The notes under the pieces are model-generated. The model searched no databases and was not told the DNA's origin. It saw only the letters and a list, made by a program, of their open reading frames with translations. Shown here one piece after another: positions 1 through 11,229 of a stretch of DNA of 64,000 nt. The stretch is from Phanerodontia chrysosporium (Eukaryota > Basidiomycota > Agaricomycetes > Polyporales > Phanerochaetaceae): NCBI GenBank assembly GCA_001910725.1, contig MJGA01000012.1, positions 186,001-250,000 on the forward strand, given 5' to 3'. A program made the translations under genes and the position numbers. The stretch's first letter is position 1; every line of letters begins with the position of its first letter.

Positions 1-832
1 TTTGACGGTGGTCGTCACGAGGGTCGACACTGCTAAGAACAAAGTACAAGACAGGAAGTCGATGGGTATGACCGATTGAAAACTGGACAAACTGCCTACA
101 AGGCCGGGGAGTGAAATGTACGAAGACAGGAGCAAGCAATTGAGCGTCAGGCGTACCGACAAAGGGCGCATCAATTGATGCGCTGATGCGCCTCCTCCAC
201 CACTGGAAGGTGCTTTTCATGGAACTTGCATCTTGACCAGCAACTCTGTGTAGTTCATGTCTCGAACCGCGCGAATACAACAAGCCAGCCCGTCTATGTC
301 GAAAGTACACACGCAGGGATGCAATCATGCAGGGCGAACCTTTGCTCTGGTACACCCTTTTCCGACGATGATCCTCTAGTGATCCTGAATCGTATTGCGC
401 AAACGGTTTGGAAGTGAGATCACTCTCAGACTCTATCAGCTGAACAATGACCGTAGCGCAGACCACGCGCTTAACGTCTCCGGGCATTGTGGTTGCCTGG
501 GACCATGTCCTACTATAGCTCGCGGACCCGTAGCTTTCGCAGCTCTCGGCGAAACAAGGTGAGAGACTCGACTCACGGAAGACATGTGGTTCTTCCGCAA
601 GCCACTCATGACCTTTTCTCCTTGATTCTATGTGCTGCAAGGCAGATCGGGCGCAAAGATTCCGTCAGCCGGCGGTGAACTCTGACATATGCGAGGAATA
701 TCCTGACGCTTCGCAGGGACAGATGTATGCTCGAACGCTGACGCCGAGGAGAGGTATAAATGAGATGTATGCTCCTCCTCGGCAATAGCTTGGGCAGCGT
801 AACTCCTTCTGACCTTCACGCCCGACGTTCAG
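1..832. other. No gene recognised
   Basis: Only short open frames of about 60-70 codons occur on either strand. None has recognisable domains, a plausible splice chain or a family signature. The right-hand part is presumably the promoter of the aldose 1-epimerase gene that follows. The left edge could hold the end of a gene lying outside the window, but I cannot show one. Confidence 0.5.
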
Positions 833-2516
833 ATGATGCTCACGAAGTGGTTCAAATCGCTCGTTGCGCTCGTGCCGTTGCTTCACCCCGCGCGAGCAGA
901 CCCTTGGGTATGTCTCACAATTGTAGGTTCATGTGCCTACTGAATTGTTTCTGCTTTAGCCATTCGATGTGACAACGATTGCGGCCCCAGATGGTTCCAT
1001 TAGGGCGAAATTCGTGTCTTTCGGTGCGACCATGACTGAGTTGTGGGTGAAGGACAAGTTTGGACATGCTCGAGACATTATCCTGGGCTACGATGATAAT
1101 GTTAGTACGATTGCTGCCTCCTCTGGGCGTGATGCTGAGTCTCCCTAGACTGAACTTCTGACCGATCCCGCACACCCGGTCTTCAACCCCATTGTCGGCA
1201 GGTGAGTCGAAGTGCTTCCATCTGCGTTCCAACCGTGTTGAATGTGTCCTATTGTAACAGATACGCGAATCGTATCAAGAATGGTATACTTCTGTTTTGC
1301 GTGTGCTTACCTCACAGTGACTCATTAGGGATGCATAGGTACCTTCTCCATCCCCATCACGAAAGACCCGCAACCACCAGGGCCGAATGTCTACCAAATC
1401 CCTACAAACGACCACGATGGTAGCTCGAGACTCCACCCTCCGTGTAACTGTGATTCACCCATTTTGCAGGTCAGGATACGCTCCATGGCGGAATTTACGG
1501 ATGGGATCGGCGAAACTGGACCATTGTATCGAAGTCTCCCACAAGCGTGACTTACCACCATCTGGACGCTGCAGACGAAGGATTCCCTGGAAATGTTTCT
1601 GCTTATGTATGTCGCCAAATCCCCACTTTGTTGCTCCTTGCTAATGGCGCATCAGACTACGCATACAGTGGAGAATGGCGGCATCCTGAAGACGTCTGTT
1701 CATGCCACGGCCACGGAACTGACACCGATCATGCTCACGCAGCATATCTATTGGTGCGTTCCATATGTTCCCTTCATTTGTGCTCGGATAGACCAATTGA
1801 TCCGGAACCGAAGGAATCTTGATGCCTTTCAGGGCAGCGAAAATATTCTCAATCACCACCTTCACGTTGACGCCTCTCGGGTGGTCGAAGTCGATGGCGA
1901 CGCCATCCCAACCGGCAACTTCATTGATGTGACGGGAACTCCGTGGGATTTTAGAACCCCTCAGCAGATTGACTTCCGCTGGAATGAGACTGTAGGATTA
2001 TGCGGAGGAGGTTCGTTCTTCGCGATGACGTTCTTTAGCTTCTCACCGAGTACCCTCATGGGTAGGCTGTAGTGGCTATGACCACTGTTGGATCTACGAC
2101 CACCCGGAAGATACCAAAGCCGGGCGTGTCGCTCTGGAGTGATGTGTCTGGGATCAGGTAAATCATCGATGCCAGGAGTTCTTGGCAGGAACTGCTAACG
2201 ACGCTCTCTGACAGGCTCGACATCACCACGAACAATCCGGCTACGCAGGTGTACACCGCGTACTGGCTGAACACGCCTCGCAAGAAGGTACACGGGGGGC
2301 CTTCGCTCAACTACACGAGCTACAGTGCAGTTGCCATCGAGCAAGAGGGGTACATCGACGCTATTAATACCCCGGAATGGGGAGTGAACCAGATCTGTAC
2401 GTTCCAATGGTTTTGCCGGTGCTGCGCTTCGCATCGCTGACGGCTCGCGCACTCCAGATGGGCCAGATAGAGACTACACATGGAGCACGACGTACAAGTT
2501 CTCTACCGTTGAGTGA
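833..2516 (+). CDS. Aldose 1-epimerase (galactose mutarotase), secreted
   Basis: Interconverts alpha and beta anomers of aldoses such as galactose and glucose. The gene is split by about ten short introns. The first exon (833-907) encodes a signal peptide (MMLTKWFKSLVALVPLLHPA), so the enzyme is probably secreted. Later exons give the conserved NPIVGRYANRIKNG segment, DTLHGGIYGWDRRNW, and LTQHIYWNLDAF with the catalytic His. The AIEQEGYIDAIN segment should hold the catalytic Glu. The chain ends in IYGPDRDYTWSTTYKF after an intron at about 2400-2458. ATG at 833 was chosen because it opens the signal sequence and splices in frame to PFDVTTIAAPDG. No disabling change seen. Likely role is extracellular sugar metabolism; the substrate is not determinable from sequence. 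Confidence 0.9.
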
Positions 2517-2880
2517 ATGTCCGTATGCAGGCGGCCTTGTATATTCCACATGTGCTGCGGCGCTGATAAATGGAATGCACAACACCCGGCTGGGCAGTGT
2601 GAAGCATGCAAGGGCCGCATTCGTCCTCGAGATAACGATTTCGATCTGCTTGAATAGACATGTAGCCATAGAGACCGACTCTGAAGCGGGCGCTGTCCGC
2701 CGCGCCGGCGCTTGCCGCCTTGCCGCGACGGCCCCGAATCGTGAAGCGGTTGGTTTTCAGGCCAAATATTCGCTCTCCCCTCGCCACCATCTTTCCCCGT
2801 CCCCCCACTTGCCCTTGCGGCACTTACGCTCCTTTTCTCCTCCGTCGCTCGTTGTTTTGTGTCAGCAGCCGAAGGCGTCC

Positions 2881-4477
2881 ATGAAGTCCGCGTTCCCCAT
2901 CTACGCCGCCGTCGCGGCGCTTTCGCCGCTCGTCCCAAGGGTCTCTGCCCATGCCTGTAAGCTTGCACCTTGCAGGCAGAAGAATACGTTGCTGAACACC
3001 GCCCGCAGCGATATGGACCAAGGCCATGTGGGGTTTCAACGTCACAGCGCAAACGTATCCCTACGACAACCGACCCGTTGTGCCGTTGTACAACATGCCC
3101 TTCTCGCAGTGGTGGTTTGTCAGTGCACGCGACTACACGCTGAGAAACGTCATACTGATGTAACGTCCGGCGTTCCTAGCACAACCATCTTGACCATCCG
3201 CCGCACCCGGAGGATGTTGTAGAATTCCCCGCAGGTGGCTCTACCGTCCTCGAGATCTCATGCGACAAGGGCTACACCTCTGAATGGCCTTCCTCTGAGG
3301 GGTAAATGGAACAGTGTTCACCCGTGTGCTTGATGTTGATCGCAACCTAGTGGTGATATCCGTGACCCCAACTCTGATTTGGCTTGCCCGGGGCAGCCGA
3401 CCACTGCTATCCACGCCAACAACATCGACGATGCGGCTGGCTGCGCGCTCGGAATTGCCTACAAGTCCGATGTCAACGATGTTCAGCCTGAGGACTTCGT
3501 CATCTTCAGCGTTATCCACACCTGCCCATGGTTCCTCAAGAACGAGTTCAAGGTTCCTGAGAAGATGCCTCCATGCCCTAACGATATGTGTATCTGTGGC
3601 TTCTTCTGGATTCACAACGTATGTCCCTGCTGCAGCTATTTACAAGCATGAACTCACCATATCACAGCCTGATTCTGGAGGAGAGCAGAGTATGTCCGCA
3701 GTACTTCTCGTTGATGATGGTTAACTGACTTTTCATGTCAGTGTACATGAACGGCTTCCAGTGCAGGATTACTGGTGATGTTGGCGATCAGCCCATTGGA
3801 AAGCCTGGTCTTCCGCGCCAGTGTGGTGAGGATGCTGCCAGCGGTCACCCTGCGAACCCCAGCAACTGCACTGTCGGTCCTAAGAACCCCTTCTACTGGG
3901 ATCAGACGGAACGCAACAATGTGCGCCCTAAATTTTGTGATACCATGTTCATGTGCTCATTGTCATACAGATGTTCGAGGGTATCTACGACGCGCCGACA
4001 TACAGCCTGCGGTACGACTTCCCAGACGGCGCTCAACCCAACCTCTTCATGGATGCCACTATCGGCGGCACGCCAGCTCCAGTCCAGAACAACAGCCCCC
4101 CGCCCTCGAGCTCTCCTGCTCCTGCTCCTTCGTCAGCTGCTCCTGCTCCATCTGACACCCCTGCTCCTGCCGCGTCATCTCCTGCCGCCGCTGCCCCGCC
4201 GCCTGCTGACACCCCGGCACCTGCTTCGACCACCCCTGCCACTCCCCCTCCCCCTCCCCCACCGAGCACTGAAGCTGCTGTCACGATGAGCACGAGCTCC
4301 ATCGTCAGTGCAGTGACGGAGGTTGCTAGCACCCCGGCCGCTTCTCCCGTCACCACCTCCGCGGCGTCCGGGGCCACGCAGAAGTGCCGTCCTCGCAACG
4401 GCAAGAAGAAGCGCTCCGCCGTGCAGCGCCACCTCAAGAAGCGTCTCACGCAAGACGGGCTCTCCATCGCGCACTAA
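2881..4477 (+). CDS. AA14 family lytic polysaccharide monooxygenase with polybasic tail
   Basis: Copper-dependent oxidative enzyme; AA14 members are described as acting on xylan that coats cellulose fibres. The first exon (2881-2956) encodes signal peptide [20 protein letters not shown] plus VSA, and the mature chain then begins [13 protein letters not shown], giving the N-terminal His of the copper histidine brace. Following exons give a His-rich segment ([16 protein letters not shown]), [33 protein letters not shown] and [15 protein letters not shown], with the many Cys typical of the family. The catalytic core ends near FMDATIGG. A long Ala/Pro/Ser linker (about 4075-4375) follows, then a Lys/Arg-rich end ([18 protein letters not shown]) to the stop at 4475. 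No cellulose-binding module or GPI signal is visible. The fold is secure; the role of the tail is unknown. Confidence 0.92.
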
Positions 4478-5113
4478 TCTGGCGCATACACAGTACCACC
4501 TACCCTACCCAACCTTCGATGTTCCATATACCCCATTATCCCTCTTTTTGGCGCCTCTTATACGCGGTACACATTTCCGGGCGCGGACGGACACGACGCA
4601 CAGGCCTGCCTCGTCCCCGTCCTGCGGTTGGCGGCTGCGCGTGCCCTCCGCCCCGGGCTTGCTTCCCGCGCCTTTTAGATCATCGTTTGCGTATCTCCTT
4701 GGGCTGCACTTCGTTCCTGCAGGGTCCGTGCGTCATGGCATCCGGCGAGCCGGCTCTTTTATAGTGGTGTCGACTGAGCGGCCTCCGCGGCGCGAGGTGC
4801 GCGCGTGCTTTTCGTCTGTATGATAGGCTCGGGCTCGGTTGGTCTCGTGTTCGTTAGCTGAAGCTGTCCCGTGGAGCGGGCGCGCCGGGGGGACTGCGTC
4901 TTCCTCGTCTCTTGTGGCAATAATCTCTCTACTACCCATCTACCTATACCGCGTAGTCTCTAGCACTTGCGTCTATACCAGTTGTCTGCCTCTTGTTTGT
5001 GCTTTGTGCATTTGTTTGAAAGATTATGAGGGTTGACGTGTTGACACTGTTCCCTAAGAAATAACGAAAGATCCAGAAGGCTAGTAGTACATAATAGAGC
5101 AGGTAACGCAGGC
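4478..5113. other. Convergent intergenic region, no gene seen
   Basis: Lies between the 3' ends of the AA14 LPMO (plus) and the NCS1 permease (minus). It is T-rich on the plus strand, fitting 3' untranslated sequence. Short open frames here have no family signature. Confidence 0.6.
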
Positions 5114-7272
5114 TCATGAATCTTGCTCAGACAACGTGCTCTTCACTTCCTCGCGCACGCCGACCTTGTCAAGCGAGGCCTTCTCGAGATCGTCACTCGT
5201 CCTCTCCCTGGCATGCACGGAGATGTCATCGGGGAGGACAGCATGGGGCACGAAGGTCTCCTTTGCCGGGAACAGCGTCGACGTGACATAGTACACCGTC
5301 GCAGCGACCGTGAACTGCAAAGCCGCAAGCATGCGTCAGCACACACCGGATCCTCACGCACAGGGGCTAGCACGCACCCCGAAGATCCACGCGATGTCGA
5401 ACAGGTGCCTGTCGTTGCCGACCGCGATCGACGCGTTGATCGAGTTGATGAGGCCCGGGAAGGTGGGGCCGACGGACGCCGCGACGGCGAGGACCGCCCG
5501 CCAGTTCTGTGTGGTGCCTCGCGGGGTCAGCGCGCGGTTGCCAGGGGCAGGGAGAGATGCTCAGACGCACGAAGCCGTAGGTGTAGCGGTACCGCCCCTG
5601 GGGGTCGTACATCGCAGGCACGTCGACCTTGCAGCGGTGCACGAGCCAGTAGTCCGTGACCATGATGCCCGCGAAGGGCCCGAGGAAGACGGTGTAGCCG
5701 CTCATGAACGTCAGGAAGCCCTGTGCGCTGCGTGCAGGGCCGCGTCAGCCCGCGCCGTCCGGTGGGGGGGCGTGCGCTCACCTCGCGAGGATCTCCCAGG
5801 GGCAGAGCGCCCAGCCGGCGAGGACGGCGCAGAGGACCTGCCCGCGGCGGATGTTGATGTAGCGCGGGCAGAGCACGGTCATGTCGTTCGCGGCAGAGAG
5901 CGAGTTTGCGGAGATGTTTGTGCCGAGCGTCGTGAGCAGCCACACGAGGCTCGCGAAGAACGCCGCGGCGCGGTTGTCCCAGCGGTCGATGAGCTGCAGC
6001 GGGTCCCAGAGCACCTCGCCGTAGAGCACGATCCCCGCGGACGTCACCGCGATGCCGACGAAGCTCGCGAGCGTGAAGGCGATGGGGATGATCGCGAGCT
6101 GGACGTATGTCCTGGGCGCGCGGGTCAGTAAAGGGAGGAGCGGGAGCCGGAGACCCTGCGTACGATCGTTCATTCTTTGCGTAACGCTGTCGCAGATGCC
6201 GGTCAGCTCATGCGGGGCTCCGAAGCTCTCATAGAGTAGATCCTCACCGTAAAGTCGGGAATGTTCACGGTCAGCGTCGCGTAGATGCCGAAGGCGCTGT
6301 TGAGCGCGCTCAACCAGCCCCAGGAAAAGTCGCTTCCGGTCAGCGTCGCATGCTCGCCAAAGAGGCCGCTCGACGTCGGCACTTTGACGACCGCCCAGAT
6401 GAGCATGGCAAGCCAGGTTGGGGGCACGACCAAGGCCTTGACCAGGAACAGCCAGCGGATCCGCTGCGGAGACACGAACATGAAGGGGAACTATCGCACG
6501 CCTCAGTCCAGTTTGAACGACGGGCACGGTAGTGTGGACGGACCTGAATCAGCCAGTAGAGGAAGTAGCACATCATGCCTGCGGTCATGAGCATCAAGAA
6601 ACTGTGCAATGAAGGGGTGAACGTCGCGTACCGACTGTCGTAATGTTGGCACTGGGAGAGAGACGGTTAGGCACGTGCTGCACACTCGGCCAGATGGCCT
6701 TCAGCATCTGCAGACGACATGAGCGAGTCATGTCATGGGCGCATCTACTTGCGTAGAACAGACCTGATACACACACTCCGAGCCGGTGTAAGTTTGGATT
6801 CCGAACCAAAACATGGACAGCACGACACGGCTGACGACGCTGAAGTAGCTGAACCAGAACCCGAACGAGGAGCGGTTGAGGACGGGAAAAGCTATGTGGA
6901 GGCGTGCCCCAGTCGTCCCGTTCAGGACCATGACGATAGCAATGACGATGTGCCCGACAGCGATCGCCGGCAATGCCTGTCGCCTGCACCCACCACCTCT
7001 CAGACTTGCTGTGCGAACAAGAGCGTGGACGCGTGCACATACCAGGACAGCCCTACGGCAAGCATGCTCGAAGCTAGCTCCCAGACTGCAGCATTCGTGG
7101 CGTCTGAGATCCAGTAGGCGACGTAGTTGTACGTGGACCACGTCCGGTCCTCCGGCTGGACCGGGTCCATGTCCTTGTTCGACCATTTGGACGTCGGCGC
7201 GAAGGTCGACGGGCTGGGCTCGAGGGCCCACGTCGACGCCTTCAAGTACGCGCGGATGGGGTGCTTGGGCAT
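5114..7272 (-). CDS. NCS1 family nucleobase/allantoin permease
   Basis: Plasma-membrane symporter of the nucleobase:cation symporter-1 family (fungal Fur4, Dal4, Fui1 relatives) that imports uracil, allantoin, uridine or related compounds. Exons give the family start RTWSTYNYVAYWISDATNAA, then about twelve hydrophobic helices, including IAVGHIVIAIVMVLNG, SRVVLSMFWFGIQTYTG, the WLFLVKALVVPPTWLAMLIW helix and LGTNISANSLSAANDM, and the late motif GPFAGIMVTDYWLVHR. The tail after FTVAATVYYVTSTLFP is acidic and Lys-rich, consistent with a cytosolic regulatory end. The frame stays open across all introns. ATG at 7272 gives MPKHPIRAYLK just ahead of the conserved region. The substrate cannot be told from sequence alone. 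Confidence 0.9.
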
Positions 7273-8265
7273 CGTCGCGGGACCAGGCGAGGGCGAGTGG
7301 GACAGAGCGAGTCTGCAGCCGGAAAATTCTTCCAGGCTGGGGCTGGTTTATGTACACGGCGGAACGAGGGCGCTCGATGAGACATGGCTATCTGTTCGTT
7401 TGCTCGGAAGTCGACACGGAGAGAAGTTTTCCAGGGGCGCAGGCAGCGATAGACTCCACCAGGCGATAAGTCCCCCGCCAGGTCTTCTCGTGGTCGCCAA
7501 AGATAAGAGGGAGATCATCCCCGGGCGCTTCGCGCGCTGTCTCGCTTTGATATCTTGGCCAGCCTGGGCTAGTCCTCTGAAGATACCTGGGAGACGTGAG
7601 GCAGAAGGATCTGCATGGACAAGCGTATCGGCGGTCGCAGTATCAAGACCGGAAAGAACGGGATCAGGGTATGTTGAAGAACAGTACTTATCTAGGAACA
7701 TGACAGGCCAGGGAAGTGAGCAGGGAACATTTAGCACGATGATTCTAGCAATGCGCTAGTCCGTGTACGACGGACGCAGAGCGGGGGCAGATGATTCACA
7801 GTCGAATTGAAAAACGTGGGAACACTTCTGCTCGTCGTGGCGTGAGAAGTCTGGCTCGAATGGGATAGGCGCCTGATAGTGTTCGCCCAGTCGTCCGCCA
7901 CCCCATAGGGATGCTTGAAAAACTGGCTAGCTGCATTATAGCCTGAGTGTATGCTGGCGGCTATGCCGCGACCGCTGGCATCCGGCACGACTGCCTAACC
8001 GGCTTGGCAAGGCCCGCTCTCCCGCGGCCAGCATGCAGCCTCCCTGCATGCGAGTGCAAGGCGAGTCTCTACGGCTCGTGCGGCCCGCTTGGCCAAGTTG
8101 CTGCACTGACGCGCCCAGCGGCGTGCTTCGATCGAAGAGCAAGTGACCTCGAACCCAATTGGGAAGCCGAACCAACCAGCGACGTCTCTCGATCAACGCG
8201 CTTTACCAAGTTCTCCCTCCTCCTCACGCGATACGTACCTCTCAGAACCCTCTGCGGTAGCCAAC
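7273..8265. other. Divergent intergenic region, no gene seen
   Basis: Separates the start of the NCS1 permease (minus) from coiled-coil gene A (plus), so it should hold both promoters. The open frames present (for example 7348-7737 minus and 7947-8279 plus) show no domain, no signal sequence and no splice continuity with either neighbour. Confidence 0.55.
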
Positions 8266-10378
8266 ATGGCCGGTCTTAGCCTTTTCTCTCGTCCCTTGCG
8301 CGAGCATGACCCTCTGGCCAGCAACAGACATGTACGTCCTCCTCGTTACCTTCAACTCGTGTACTGACCAAGTCTCAGACACGCTCTCCCAGTCTCACGG
8401 CAGCCGGACTGTCTACCTCGGTCTTACCGACGCCGACCGTCAGCCAGGCAAATATGCTCAGGGTGGACCATTTGAAGCGCAAGAAAAACGAAGTCATCCT
8501 GAAGCAGGAGTTGGAGTGCAAGGTGCGCACACCACAGCTGCTCATCCGGTCTGCATATATCTCTGACAGTATGCTTATAGAAGATACATGACCGTGCCGC
8601 GGAGCTGGAAGCCGAATGCAATACGCTGCGCAACTCACTGGATTCAGCGAACGCTACGGTCGCGCTGTTAACAGCTGAACGAGACTCGTTGTCCGCGTCT
8701 CTCGAGTCCGAGAAGTGCCAGGTCGCGTCGACAACTGCCGTACACGAGCGCCTTGTTGCATCTAGCGACGAGCTCAGTAAGAAGATCACCAGGCTCGAGG
8801 CAGCCCGAGACGGCCTGTCCAACTCTTTGAATGCCGCGAACGTGCATATAGCAAAGCTCCAAACAACGCTCAACACGACCTCCCGCGACCTGGCGAACGC
8901 ACGCAACGAGGCGGACCGCCTGCGTAACGAATGCAACGGACTGAACGCCCGTCTGAAGACGGCAGTCAGGGACGCTGTCAACGGCATTGCCTCCCAGCAG
9001 TCGCAAAAGATGAAGGCGACCTTCGAAACGCTCAGATCACAACTCGAGACGACCGAGGGCAGAGTCAAGGAACTAAGTACCGAGCTCGCTACCCACAAAA
9101 CACAGCTGAGCCAAGCGAACAAGACACGTGCCAGCGCTGAAGCCACAAATGTTGCGACGCAAGCGATGCTCAAGTCGGCGTACAAGAAGATCTCCGAGGT
9201 GCAGTCTGAGACGAGCCTCATAGCCCGCAGGCGCGACGAGCTCGCTGGATCTGTCGCATCCTTGGAACACACCAAGACCTCCTTGGAGGCTACTCTATCC
9301 GCCGCCAAACTCGCGTGTTCTACAACGGAGCAGGCACTACGCTTGAAAGCACGAAATCTGGCCGTCGCCCACGTCATGCTGCGCAGCTGCACTGACGAGA
9401 TCGTGTCTCTCCGCCAACAGGTCGCCAGGAGCGAGCTGCGCTGGGAGGAGTCTACGCAGCGCCGTCGCGACGAGACGAATGCGCTGCGGAAGATCCTGAC
9501 CGAGCTGCAAAGCCGCACCGATGCCCAGCTGGAAGAGACGCGGTCTCAACTGGAAGCCGAACGTAAGCGGGCGAAAACTGCGCTAGGAGAGCTTGAAGAA
9601 CTTCGGAGCGAGCTTGCTCGTCAGCTGGAGCAGAATGAGGCTGAGCGCGGGACCTGGCAAGAGCAGATCTCTGCCGCGCAGATGGAGCTCGAATCCGAGC
9701 GTGAGAAGCAACGACAGCAGCTCGTCGTCCTCAACTCCCGCCTGGACGCCGCAAACCTTGCGCAGGCAAAACATCAGTCTCTCCTCGACAAGGCGCATGC
9801 CGACCGGGACGTGTACCAGGCGCAGGCGCGCGAGGCTCTCGCCGCGCTCAGCAGCATGAAGCACGACAGCGAGAAGCAGGCGCAGGTCGCCGCCGCGGCA
9901 CACCGCGCGCAGCTCGCGGACGCGTCTGCCGAGCGCGAGAAGCTCGAGCGCGAGCTCCGCGACGCGTCGCAGCGTCTCGAGGTGTCAGACGCCGCGGCGA
10001 AGGAGCTCGAGCAGCAGAAGGCGGCGCTCGCGGCGGAGCTCGCGGCGCGGGACGCCGCGCTCGCGGAGGCGCAGGCGGAGCTGCAGCGCACGCTCGAGTG
10101 CTCGCGCGCCGCCGACACGTCGGGTGCACCCTCGTGGCGGACCTCGCGGACGACGCGCATGCCGTGGGCGCGCTGAAGGAGGCCGTGCAGGCGTACGCGG
10201 CCGCGATCGACGAGTTTGGGGCGCTCTGCAAGGAGGTGGAGGCGGCGGAGGAGCCGCCGCTCGTTGCCCGCGAGCCGGAGCCGAGCCCGAGCCGGAGCCC
10301 GAGAAGCCGAGGAGCTCGGCGCCGTTGAAGAAGAAGAAGTCGAACAGGTGGAATCCGATGGTGCGTTGCCCCGGTTGA
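8266..10378 (+). CDS. Coiled-coil protein A of a local four-gene family
   Basis: Function unknown. The short first exon (ATG 8266, MAGLSLFSRPLREHDP) ends in a phase-0 donor GTACGT. A second exon ends QELECK, and the long third exon starts at about 8582. Almost all of that exon is heptad-rich, charged coiled coil with no globular domain, Cys cluster or membrane segment. The reading frame slips twice near the end, at about 10122 (GGG run) and about 10283 (GAGCCG repeats). Each slip is repaired by one extra base, after which the chain continues CTLVADLADDAHAV, then an EPEPEPEK stretch, and ends LKKKKSNRWNPMVRCPG at 10378. Without repair it would stop at 10176. It is tandem with gene B and shares the first-exon pattern with B and D. 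A structural or nuclear scaffold role is only a guess. Confidence 0.72.
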
Positions 10379-11229
10379 CGGTGTACGGGTGGTTTGGTGC
10401 TGACGGGCGTCCTGGGAATAGGTTGCCTCGTCCAGTCGTCATGACTTTGGTAATACCTTCGTGGGCTTGTGATGCCTACACGCTCTATGCGTATACCCCT
10501 CACGGCTGTGGTTGTGTCCAGGTACTATCTCTGCGACAGCTCCTTGCTCTCGCTACACGCTAGTTGTCTCTCGCCCGATTGGTTGTATTTCTGTCTTGGT
10601 CTGTATCGTTAGCCTGGATTTGTTGTACTGGATTATGTATGTATGAGCGTACAGTCCTACGGTCATACTTTGAGACTCTGGAAAGGAATGTGTACTCCAC
10701 CATCAATCTGATGCGGCGACGTGGCGTGCGAAATCGTTCTGCGCGTGAGCGCACAAGCGCGCGAAGACGGTTCTGGTGCATACATCCACCTCCTTCGAGG
10801 ACATACTTTCGAAAATGGTGCATTCATCACAGATTAGATGTATGCTCGAGGTGAGAGACATGTTGTGAGAGTAAAGGCGCGGTCTTACTCCCAATACGAC
10901 GCTGGAAGGCGGGCGGCAGCCAGTGTAAACGGTCGGCCGCCCCTCACAACTGCTGTCTCAACGCCGACGTCGGTTCTTCAGAACGCAGAGGCCTAGCTTG
11001 GTGGTTTGGTTTGGTTTGGGTGTCGAAGCTCGATCTGCGAGCCGACCCTCGTCCAGATCGGGCAGCACAAGTTCGACTTCGAACTGGGCTGACGGGTCAG
11101 CAGCAACTTGAACTTCAACCCCCACCATCCTCCCAACGTACGCCGTCTGCACCTTGCCTTTACAGTGTATTTGCTCACCAGCAGAGCCTCCCAGTTCTTC
11201 ACAGCCCTTCCTCACACACTCCAGCCACA
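10379..11229. other. Intergenic region between coiled-coil genes A and B
   Basis: Holds the 3' end of gene A and the promoter of gene B. A short TTTGG run (GGTTTGGTTTGGTTTGGG, about 11000-11018) lies some 215 bases before the gene B start. No gene is seen. Confidence 0.55.
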
